In this document: piece by piece, positions 1 through 5,414 of the stretch
How the letters are laid out: each line of letters opens with the position of its first letter
How positions within the stretch are numbered: the stretch's first letter is position 1
Source of the DNA: Gammaproteobacteria bacterium
Lineage (GTDB): Bacteria > Pseudomonadota > Gammaproteobacteria > Xanthomonadales > Xanthomonadaceae
Length of the DNA stretch: 7,086 nucleotides
Direction of reading: 5' to 3'
Assembly (NCBI GenBank): GCA_026398715.1
Contig: JAPLSI010000105.1
Location: 1 to 7,086 of the forward strand
The notes under the pieces: model-generated
The model's database searches: none
Seen by the model: only the letters and a program-made list of their open reading frames with translations
What the model was told of the DNA's origin: nothing
Program-made: the position numbers and the translations under genes

Positions 1-87
1 CGGAACGATCATATTCGCGGCGATCACGCCGAAAATGGCCACGGCGCAGCCGATGACCAGCAGCAAGGTGTTGGCGAGATGGCGCAT
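1..87 (-). CDS. Partial N-terminus of a putative membrane-anchored protein
   Basis: The minus strand is open from an ATG at base 87 to the window edge and gives 29 residues beginning MRHLANTLLLVIGCAVAIFG. Residues 6-28 are strongly hydrophobic and would form one membrane segment or an uncleaved signal anchor. The frame also stays open upstream of this ATG, with possible GTG (base 153) and TTG (base 150) starts that would add an arginine-rich cytoplasmic leader, so the start is uncertain. No clear ribosome-binding site is seen before the ATG. The frame lies downstream of the yidC terminator in the same direction, so it would need its own promoter. It is not the start of MnmE, which often follows yidC. 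I do not recognise the family, and the gene is cut by the window edge. Confidence 0.4.
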   Translation of the reverse strand, partial: MRHLANTLLLVIGCAVAIFGVIAANMIVP

Positions 88-166
88 GGCGAACGTTCTC
101 GCAAAACGACGGCGGAAGATAACGCGTATCGCGCAGCCGTTCCGGATCAACACGGCTTCCGCAAAC

Positions 167-194
167 ACGAAGCCCGCCTTTCGGCGGGCTTCGT
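167..194 (-). terminator. Rho-independent terminator after yidC
   Basis: A perfect 12-bp stem (arms 167-178 and 183-194) closes on a 4-base loop that reads GAAA, a GNRA-type tetraloop, on the minus strand. It begins about 20 bases past the yidC stop codon. In the minus direction it is followed by GTTTG, only a weak U-tract. Its strength and position suit termination of the rpmH-rnpA-yidC transcript. Confidence 0.85.
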
Positions 195-214
195 TGCGAT
201 CCTGCCGGGGAGGC

Positions 215-1939
215 TTACGCCTTCTCGGCCGTCGGGCTCGACTTGTCGCCGAACCGTCGCATCATCCACATCTGCTGGATCAGGCCCAAGGTGCCGTTGG
301 TGACCCAGTACAGCACCAGGCCGGCGGGGAAGAACGCGAACATCACGCCGAACACCAGCGGCATGAACTGGAACATGCGCGCCTGGATCGGGTCGACGCC
401 AACCATCGGCGTGAGGCGCTGCGTGTACCACATCACCGCCATGTTGATCACCGGCAGGATGAAGTAGGGGTCGCGCGCGGTCATGTCCTGGATCCACAGG
501 ATCCACGGCGCCTGGCGCAGCTCCACCGATTCGATCAGCACCCAGTACAGCGCCAGGAACACCGGCATCTGGATCAGGATCGGCAGGCAGCCGCCGGCCG
601 GGTTGATCTTCTCTTTCTTGTACAGCTCCAGCATCGCGGTCTGGAACTTCTGCTTGTCGTCGCCGTAGCGTTCCTTCAGCTGCTGGATACGCGGCTGGAA
701 TTTGCGCATCTTCGCCATCGACTTGTACTGCGCGGCCGACAGCGGATACAGCGCGAGCTTGATCAACAGCACCAGCAGCACGATCGCCCAGCCCCAGTTG
801 TTGGTGAAGTTGTGCAGCTTGGCGAGCAGCCAATGGATGGGATCGGCGAGGAAGGTGAAGATGCCGTAGTCGAGCGAGCGCTCGAAGCCCGGCGCCTGCG
901 CGGCGAGTTTTTCCTGCAGCTTCGGCCCCATCCACAGCCTGGCCTCGGTGCTGGTCTGGCTACCGGGCGCTACGGTGAACTCCGGGCCGGTGGCGGTGAT
1001 GCCGAACTGGTTGCCCGCGGTGGCGAGCGCGAAGTTGGCCTTCTGGTCGGCCTGCGGGATCCAGCCGGTGAAAAAGTAATGCTGCAGCAGCGCGACCCAG
1101 CCGCCGGCGACATTGCTGGCGTCGATCGGGTCGATGCGGCCTTCGTCGATGTATTTGTCGTAAGTGCGCTTGTCGTACTTCTTTTCCGGGGTGTACCAGG
1201 CGGCGCCGTTGAAACTGAAGGACTCCGGGTTGGTCATGCCGCGCTTGATCACGTGCGGTACGCGCGACAGGTAACGGTAGACATGGCCGGTCCACGGCCG
1301 GGCGCCGCGGTTGACGATCTCGTCGCGCACCTTCAGCGCGTACTCGCCGCGGCCGAGGGTGTAGGTGCGGCGGATGGTCACGCCATCGGCGCCGGTCCAG
1401 ACGAACCGCGCGCTGACGTCCTTGGCGCCGTCGGCAAGCTTGAGTTCGGTCGCCGACTGTTCGGCGACGAATCCGGCCTGGTGGCTGGGCGCGCCCTGCG
1501 CGCTGGTCCAGCCGCTCTGGGCGATATAGAAGTTCTCGACGCCGTCGTCGAACAGGCGCACCAGCGGCGCATCGGCGGCGCGGCTGACCCGGTAGTTCAA
1601 CAACTCGGCGCGATGCACGCTGCCGCCATCGAGGCTCAGACGCAGCACATCGTTGCTCAGCGTGAAGCGCGGCGCGGCAACGGGCGCGGCGCTGGCTTCG
1701 GCCATCGACGGCATACCCGCGGCAGGCACTGCAGGCGGGACGGTCGCATTGGCCGTGGCGCTGGGCACGCCGCCCGGCGCCGCGGGTACCGGCAGGCCCT
1801 GGGGCTGCACGGTCGCTGTGGCTGCCTGCGCGCTGGCGGCCGTCTCCGGCGCGGGCTTTTGTTCCTTGTTCCACTCCATCCACAGGATGGTCGCCACCAT
1901 CAGCCAGGCGAAAATCAGAAAGGTGCGCAATTGGTTCAT
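215..1939 (-). CDS. yidC: Membrane protein insertase YidC (Oxa1/Alb3 family)
   Basis: This is a full-length 574-residue YidC, which inserts and folds inner-membrane proteins alone or with SecYEG. An N-terminal membrane segment (about residues 5-22) is followed by an Ala/Pro-rich linker (about 28-90) and the large periplasmic beta-domain typical of Gram-negative YidC (about 90-345). The conserved core follows: a membrane helix around 384-399, a cytoplasmic charged hairpin (401-447), and further helices near 449-470, 490-505 and 523-550. The INPAGGCLP motif is at 445-453. Lys394 in the LIKLALYP motif takes the place of the groove arginine of E. coli YidC (Arg366), so the positive charge is kept. 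The ATG overlaps the rnpA stop as ATGA and has no clear Shine-Dalgarno sequence, which suggests translational coupling to rnpA. The stop is TAA, followed by a hairpin terminator. Confidence 0.97.
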   Translation of the reverse strand: MNQLRTFLIFAWLMVATILWMEWNKEQKPAPETAASAQAATATVQPQGLPVPAAPGGVPSATANATVPPAVPAAGMPSMAEASAAPVAAPRFTLSNDVLRLSLDGGSVHRAELLNYRVSRAADAPLVRLFDDGVENFYIAQSGWTSAQGAPSHQAGFVAEQSATELKLADGAKDVSARFVWTGADGVTIRRTYTLGRGEYALKVRDEIVNRGARPWTGHVYRYLSRVPHVIKRGMTNPESFSFNGAAWYTPEKKYDKRTYDKYIDEGRIDPIDASNVAGGWVALLQHYFFTGWIPQADQKANFALATAGNQFGITATGPEFTVAPGSQTSTEARLWMGPKLQEKLAAQAPGFERSLDYGIFTFLADPIHWLLAKLHNFTNNWGWAIVLLVLLIKLALYPLSAAQYKSMAKMRKFQPRIQQLKERYGDDKQKFQTAMLELYKKEKINPAGGCLPILIQMPVFLALYWVLIESVELRQAPWILWIQDMTARDPYFILPVINMAVMWYTQRLTPMVGVDPIQARMFQFMPLVFGVMFAFFPAGLVLYWVTNGTLGLIQQMWMMRRFGDKSSPTAEKA

Positions 1940-2406
1940 GGGGCTGATTGACTCGTCGCGCCGTCGGAGGCCGGCGCAGGGGATGGAGGAGGGGAAGCGG
2001 GCGGCATTGTGCCGCCCGCGTGGGATGGGGGCAACGCAGCACGGCGCAAGGCCTGCCGGGCCGCCTGCTCGAAGGCGGCGACCAGCTCGGGACCGGAGGC
2101 GCGGGCGGCGGGCGGACGGGCGACCACGACATAGGCGCCGCCGGCCATGGCGGCGCGATGTCGGCGGAAATGGTCGCGCAGCACGCGCTTGATTCGGTTG
2201 CGGATCACCGCGCGGGTGCTGACCTTGCGCGACACCGCGAGCCCAAGCCGGGCTTCTCGATCGTCGGCGAGATAGTGCACGGCCAGCACCGGCGTGGCGG
2301 CTCGGCTGCCGCCGGCAAACACCGCGTCGAATTCCGGGCGCGCGCGTACCCGCGCGGTGCGCGGGTAGCGGGCAGTACGATCTGTGCTGGAGCGCTCGGT
2401 ACTCAT
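1936..2406 (-). CDS. rnpA: Ribonuclease P protein component
   Basis: This 156-residue protein is the RNase P protein subunit (C5 in E. coli), which binds the catalytic RNA and helps trim the 5' leader from precursor tRNAs. The N-terminus carries the family's R-x-x-x-E-F-D-A-V-F segment (about residues 21-30). The diagnostic basic RNR helix, [13 protein letters not shown], is at residues 69-81, preceded by [13 protein letters not shown]. The C-terminal 30 residues or so are a low-complexity Pro/Ala/Ser tail, making it longer than the roughly 120 residues usual in the family. The ATG at 2406 is the first possible start, because an in-frame stop lies at 2434-2436 with no start codon between. That ATG sits inside the 3' arm of a perfect 8-bp hairpin. 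The gene ends in a 4-base overlap with yidC, and no yidD is found between the two. Confidence 0.95.
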   Translation of the reverse strand: MSTERSSTDRTARYPRTARVRARPEFDAVFAGGSRAATPVLAVHYLADDREARLGLAVSRKVSTRAVIRNRIKRVLRDHFRRHRAAMAGGAYVVVARPPAARASGPELVAAFEQAARQALRRAALPPSHAGGTMPPASPPPSPAPASDGATSQSAP

Positions 2407-2424
2407 GAACGTCGTGCGTTCATG
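2404..2424 (-). promoter_or_regulatory. Hairpin containing the rnpA start codon
   Basis: The arms CATGAACG (2404-2411) and CGTTCATG (2417-2424) are perfect inverted repeats around a 5-base loop. In the minus-strand transcript the rnpA AUG (2406-2404) lies in the 3' arm, so folding would hide the start codon. The structure is visible in the sequence; a role in lowering RnpA synthesis relative to L34 is inferred. Confidence 0.5.
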
Positions 2425-2443
2425 CCGGAAGCGTCATGCCGGG

Positions 2444-2468
2444 GCATGCATGCTCGGAGCATGCATGC
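2444..2468 (-). repeat. Perfect GCATGCATGCT inverted repeat in the rpmH-rnpA spacer
   Basis: The 11-base arm GCATGCATGCT (2444-2454) is repeated inverted at 2458-2468 around a 3-base CGG loop. Each arm also contains the self-palindrome GCATGCATGC. It would form a strong RNA hairpin between the L34 and RNase P protein cistrons. No U-tract follows on the minus strand, so it is not a classical terminator. It could be a processing or stability element, or a protein-binding site. Confidence 0.6.
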
Positions 2469-2521
2469 AGCATCGTGTCGGCAGCGACGGGCGCATCGGG
2501 CCGGTCGCGCTGTCGAAACGA

Positions 2522-2662
2522 TCAGGCAGTGAGGCGCGTGCGACCTTTGGCGCGACGACGGGCAAGAATCTTGCGGCCATCGGCGGTCTTCATGCGGGCA
2601 CGGAAACCGTGGTCGCGTTTGCGCTTGAGGTTGCTGGGCTGGTAAGTGCGCTTGGTGGCCAT
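2522..2662 (-). CDS. rpmH: 50S ribosomal protein L34
   Basis: This short, highly basic 46-residue protein is L34, a component of the large ribosomal subunit. It opens [20 protein letters not shown] and continues with [20 protein letters not shown], which is essentially the family consensus over its whole length. It ends TRLTA before a TGA stop. The ATG at 2662 gives the canonical length. It is the first gene of the minus-strand rpmH-rnpA-yidC unit and diverges from dnaA, the usual order at gammaproteobacterial origins. A sigma70-like promoter lies about 86 bases upstream of the start. The spacer to rnpA is 115 bases and contains two hairpins, whereas these genes are only a few bases apart in E. 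coli. Confidence 0.98.
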   Translation of the reverse strand: MATKRTYQPSNLKRKRDHGFRARMKTADGRKILARRRAKGRTRLTA

Positions 2663-2965
2663 GGGTCGGGCTCGAGAGGCGTGTTGCGTTTGGGCGCGGA
2701 CCGGCGCAATGCGCCGAAGCGCGACACCGGAACCGCAAGAACCGGCAATTATGCAGGCGCGGCGGCGGGCCGGTCAAATCCTCCGGGCCTGCCGACCAGC
2801 CTGGGATGGCCGCGGCGGGTGCGGGGGGGGCGGCGCGGTGGTAGTCTGCCGCACTCCCCACCGACTTCGCGCGCCACGCCTCCCGACCCCGTTCGGGACA
2901 CCGGTAGCGCGACTCGACCTGTTTTCCTGCGCGTCTCAAGCGAAGCGTCACTAAGAACACACCCG
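2663..2965. other. rpmH-dnaA divergent intergenic region
   Basis: These 303 bases hold no gene. The half nearest rpmH contains its promoter and a leader with a small perfect hairpin (2702-2716, 6-bp stem, AAT loop). The half nearest dnaA must contain the dnaA promoter, but I cannot identify it firmly. The best guess is an extended -10-like TGGTAGTCT just after a GC-rich block. A run of eight G residues lies at 2823-2830. I see no DnaA box close to consensus; TTATGCAGG near 2749 differs at two positions and overlaps the rpmH -10 element. Confidence 0.6.
2748..2777 (-). promoter_or_regulatory. Sigma70-type promoter for rpmH-rnpA-yidC
   Basis: On the minus strand TTGACC (2777-2772) matches the -35 consensus at five of six bases, and CATAAT (2753-2748) matches the -10 consensus at five of six. 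The 18-base spacer is acceptable. It sits about 86 bases before the rpmH ATG, giving a leader of roughly 80 bases. It is the clearest promoter in the window and fits a highly expressed ribosomal-protein gene. Confidence 0.65.
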
Positions 2966-3946
2966 ATGGATGCCTGGCCCCGTTGTCTCGAACGTCTCGA
3001 AGCCGAATTGCCGGTGGAGGAAGTCCAGACCTGGCTGAAACCGCTGCAGGCCCGCCTGCGCGACGACGGTCTGGTCCTGTATGCCCCGAACGCCTTCGTC
3101 CGCGACGCGGTGCAAAGCCGTTACTTGCCGCGCATCAGCGAGCTGCTTGGGCACTACGCCGGCAACGGCACGGTGTATCTGGAGGTGGGCTCGGTGTCGC
3201 GCCCGGCGTCGGTGTCGCCCAGCCCCACCCAGGCGCTGGCGGCCGCCCGCGCTCCGGCCGGCGAATTCGCCGGCAATCTCGACAATCACTACACCTTCGA
3301 CCAGGTCGTCGAAGGCCGCAGCAACCAGCGCGGCCGCGCCGCGGCATGGCAGGCGGCGCAGAAACCCGGCGACCGTTCCCACTGATCGACGACATCCAGT
3401 TCTTCGCCGGCAAGGACCGCACCCAGGAAGAGTTCTTCCACACCTTCAATGCGCTGTTCGACGGCCGGCAGCAGATCATCCTCACCTGCGACCGCTACCC
3501 GCGTGAGGTCGAGGGTCTGGAGCCACGGCTGAAGTCGCGCCTGGCCTGGGGCCTGTCGGTGGCGATCGAGCCGCCGGACTTCGAGACCCGCGCCCAGATC
3601 GTGCTGAGCAAGGCCCGCGAACGCGGCGTCGCATTGCCCGAAGACGTGGCGCTGCTGAGCGATCAGCATCGCCAATATCCAGAAGGCCGTGGCAGACTAC
3701 TACGGTCTGCAGATGAAAGATCTGTTGTCCAAGCGTCGGACCCGCTCGCTGGCTCGCCCGCGGCAGGTGGCGATGGCCTTGGCCAAGGAACTGACCGAAC
3801 ACAGCCTGCCGGAGATCGGCGACGCGTTCGCGGGGCGGGACCACACCACGGTCCTGCACGCCTGCCGTCAGATCAAGTTGTTGAGCGAAAGCGACGGCAA
3901 GCTGCGCGAGGACTGGGAAAAGCTGATCCGCAAACTCAGCGAATGA
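2966..3946 (+). pseudogene. dnaA: Chromosomal replication initiator DnaA, broken by two internal deletions
   Basis: DnaA is the ATP-dependent initiator that binds DnaA boxes and melts oriC. Here it lies in three pieces. Piece 1 (2966-3385, 139 codons) has domain I ([16 protein letters not shown]...), the linker and the start of domain III, ending GDRSH before TGA. Piece 2 (from 3382, another frame) resumes at LIDDIQFF (Walker B) and keeps Sensor 1 (IILTCDRYP) and the Box VII arginine segment ([12 protein letters not shown]) to about 3658. Piece 3 (3659-3946, the first frame again) starts AISIANIQK and carries all of domain IV with [14 protein letters not shown]. By comparison with E. coli DnaA from memory, about 200 bases with the Walker A loop and about 145 bases with Sensor 2 are gone. 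The retained sequence is well conserved, though SNQL reads SNQR in piece 1. Assembly error or recent inactivation are both possible. As given it cannot encode a working initiator. Confidence 0.9.
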
Positions 3947-3996
3947 GGTGTCCCGGGTGAGGTCTCCAGGCAGATGAGAACAGGCTGGAGACAAGT

Positions 3997-4005
3997 TGTG
4001 GATAA
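3997..4005 (-). promoter_or_regulatory. DnaA box, perfect consensus
   Basis: The minus strand reads TTATCCACA, the exact high-affinity DnaA-binding 9-mer. It lies 50 bases after the dnaA stop codon and faces opposite to the two variant boxes that follow. Confidence 0.85.
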
Positions 4006-4032
4006 GTGATGCGGGGCCAACCTGCCGGAAAG

Positions 4033-4041
4033 TTGTCCACA
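4033..4041 (+). promoter_or_regulatory. DnaA box variant TTGTCCACA
   Basis: This 9-mer differs from TTATCCACA at one base. It lies 28 bases from the perfect box and just before a second variant, forming a cluster beside the AT-rich stretch. Confidence 0.7.
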
Positions 4042-4045
4042 GGTC

Positions 4046-4054
4046 TTCCCCACA
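4046..4054 (+). promoter_or_regulatory. Weak DnaA box TTCCCCACA
   Basis: This 9-mer keeps the CCACA core but differs from consensus at two bases. It shares orientation with the box 13 bases upstream, a spacing of a little more than one helical turn. It is supported mainly by its neighbours. Confidence 0.4.
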
Positions 4055-4075
4055 GTGGCAGACCGCTTGTACAGA

Positions 4076-4125
4076 CTTTAGCTAAGCAATAAATTTCAAT
4101 AAAATCAAAATCTTGGATAGCTTAC
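4076..4125. other. AT-rich candidate DNA unwinding element
   Basis: This stretch of about 50 bases is mostly A and T, including AATAAATTTCAATAAAATC, in a strongly GC-rich chromosome. It begins about 20 bases after the last DnaA box. The short complementary ends TAAGC (4083-4087) and GCTTA (4120-4124) flank it. I see no convincing copies of the E. coli 13-mer. Its role as the site of first melting is inferred from composition and position. Confidence 0.6.
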
Positions 4126-4219
4126 CCCCGGATTTTGGCGACACCATCACCACCAGTTTTTAAGATTTATATCCTTTTGAAGCTTGGCCAGACCGGTCTT
4201 ATTTGGGGAATCGAATCAC

Positions 4220-5320
4220 ATGCGTTTCAGTCTGCAACGCGAAGTGTTCCTGAAGCCGCTGGCTCAGGTCGTCAACGTGGTCGAACGCCGGCAGACTTTG
4301 CCGGTCCTCGCCAATCTGCTGGCCAGGGTCGATGGCGATCTGCTCTCGCTCACCGGCACCGACCTCGAAGTGGAAATGGTTGCCCGTACCCGGGTGGACG
4401 ATGCCGAACCCGGCGAAATCACCATTCCGGCACGCAAGCTGTTCGAGATCGTCCGCGCCCTGCCCGACGGCAGCAAGGTCACGGTCAACCAGGCTGGCGA
4501 TAAGGTCACGGTCTCCGCCGGCCGCAGCCGCTTCACTCTGGCCAGCTTGCCTGCAAATGATTTTCCGGCACTGGACGAAGTGGACGCCACCGAGCGCGTC
4601 CGCGTCGGCGAAGCCGGGCTGAAGGAGCTGATCGAACGCACGGCGTTCGCGATGGCCCAGCAGGATGTGCGGTATTACCTCAACGGCCTGCTGTTCGATC
4701 TGCGCGACAAGGCGCTGCGCTGCGTCGCGACCGACGGCCACCGTCTTGCCATGTGCGAGGCCGTGCTGGAGGAAACCGTGCAGACCAAGCGCCAGATCAT
4801 CGTGCCGCGCAAGGGCGTGCTGGAGCTGCAGCGCCTGCTCGAAGGCAGCGACCGCGAGCTGGAGCTGGAAATGGGCCGCAGCCATATCCGCGTGAAGCGC
4901 GATGACGTGACCTTCACCAGCAAGCTGATCGACGGCCGTTTTCCCGATTACGAAGCAGTGGTGCCGATCGGCGCGGACCGGGAAGTGAAAATCGACCGCG
5001 AAGCCTTCCGTGCCTCGCTGCAGCGCGCGGCGATCCTGTCGAACGAGAAATACCGCGGTGTGCGCATCGAAGTCTCGCCCGGCCAGCTCAAGATCAATGC
5101 CCACAACCCGGAACAGGAAGAGGCGCAGGAAGAGATCGAGGCCGATACCAAGGTCGACAATCTGGTGATCGGCTTCAACGTGAACTACCTGCTGGACGCG
5201 CTGTCCGCGCTGCGCGAGGAACACGTGGTATTGCAGCTGCGCGACTCCAACTCCTCGGCGCTGGTGCGCGAGGCCAGCAGTGAGAAATGCCGCCACGTTG
5301 TCATGCCGCTACGTCTTTGA
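4220..5320 (+). CDS. dnaN: DNA polymerase III sliding clamp, beta subunit
   Basis: This 366-residue protein is the beta clamp, a ring-shaped dimer that tethers DNA polymerases and other enzymes to DNA. Its length is the family norm. It starts MRFSLQREVFLKPLAQVVNV and shows the RRQTLPVLANLL motif (residues 24-35). The three clamp domains follow: about 1-120, 121-245 (with LLFDLR and CVATDGHRLA) and 246-366. It ends in MPLRL, close to the MPMRL of E. coli that forms part of the partner-binding pocket. The start is supported by GGGGAA at 4205-4210, nine bases before the ATG. It lies downstream of dnaA across the candidate origin and 94 bases ahead of recF, with a terminator-like palindrome and a parS site in that gap. 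No disruption is visible, in contrast to dnaA. Confidence 0.98.
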   Translation: MRFSLQREVFLKPLAQVVNVVERRQTLPVLANLLARVDGDLLSLTGTDLEVEMVARTRVDDAEPGEITIPARKLFEIVRALPDGSKVTVNQAGDKVTVSAGRSRFTLASLPANDFPALDEVDATERVRVGEAGLKELIERTAFAMAQQDVRYYLNGLLFDLRDKALRCVATDGHRLAMCEAVLEETVQTKRQIIVPRKGVLELQRLLEGSDRELELEMGRSHIRVKRDDVTFTSKLIDGRFPDYEAVVPIGADREVKIDREAFRASLQRAAILSNEKYRGVRIEVSPGQLKINAHNPEQEEAQEEIEADTKVDNLVIGFNVNYLLDALSALREEHVVLQLRDSNSSALVREASSEKCRHVVMPLRL

Positions 5321-5332
5321 TGTCGGCTACTC

Positions 5333-5348
5333 AGTTTCACGTGAAACA
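5333..5348. promoter_or_regulatory. parS: parS-like ParB-binding site 1 (dnaN-recF gap)
   Basis: AGTTTCACGTGAAACA matches the near-universal chromosomal parS palindrome TGTTTCACGTGAAACA at 15 of 16 positions; only the first base differs. It lies 13 bases after the dnaN stop. ParB binding here would mark the origin region for segregation. parA and parB are not in the window. Confidence 0.85.
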
Positions 5349-5351
5349 AAT

Positions 5352-5385
5352 GAATCGCCCGGGCATGCCCGGGCGTATTCGTTTT
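5352..5385 (+). terminator. Terminator-like palindrome after dnaN
   Basis: Bases 5356-5375 form a perfect 20-base palindrome, CGCCCGGG CATG CCCGGGCG. Its RNA would fold as an 8-bp GC stem with a 4-base loop. The outer GAAT/ATTC bases add four pairs with one bulge. GTTTT follows at 5381-5385 as a short U-tract. It probably ends or weakens dnaN transcription before recF. Confidence 0.65.
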
Positions 5386-5414
5386 GGCGCGCAGATCCAT
5401 CGAGGGAGGCGGAT

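Larger units (their letters stand above)
3947..4219. other. oriC: Candidate replication origin (oriC) between dnaA and dnaN
   Basis: These 273 gene-free bases sit where many bacteria carry oriC. They contain one perfect DnaA box, two variant boxes within the next 50 bases, and an AT-rich stretch at about 4076-4125 that stands out against the GC-rich surroundings. A second AT-rich patch lies at about 4157-4181, near the dnaN start. An 8-bp inverted repeat (GTCTCCAG at 3962-3969, CTGGAGAC at 3985-3992) follows the dnaA stop. The arrangement of boxes beside a possible unwinding element is visible; origin activity is inferred from position and family knowledge. The dnaN promoter must also lie here, but I cannot place it reliably. 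Confidence 0.8.

Noticed and set aside
1246..1260. A CACGTG core inside yidC as a fourth parS site
   Set aside because: The bases around the core do not match the parS arms; the same holds for the ACACGTGG near 5223 in dnaN.
35..1951. A 638-codon open frame on the plus strand opposite yidC, and a 390-codon minus-strand frame at 960-2132
   Set aside because: Both lie over yidC in other frames and have the Arg/Ala/Gly-rich composition typical of GC-rich shadow frames. YidC itself is unambiguous from end to end.
2384..3385. A 333-codon plus-strand frame that runs into the dnaA N-terminus
   Set aside because: Its first part crosses the rpmH gene and the intergenic region and has no family resemblance. 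The DnaA start [12 protein letters not shown] at 2966 is the normal N-terminus.
3382..3662. Programmed ribosomal frameshifting to rescue dnaA
   Set aside because: Shifting frame would not restore the absent Walker A and Sensor 2 residues. Whole blocks of sequence are missing, and no slippery heptamer is evident.
4199..5296. A 365-codon minus-strand frame opposite dnaN
   Set aside because: It mirrors dnaN with no recognisable motifs. The plus-strand frame has all clamp landmarks and a ribosome-binding site.
5280..5414. A longer recF starting at the upstream ATG (5280)
   Set aside because: The extension overlaps the end of dnaN, then runs through the parS site and the terminator palindrome. 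ATG 5415 has a strong ribosome-binding site and gives the normal RecF start.
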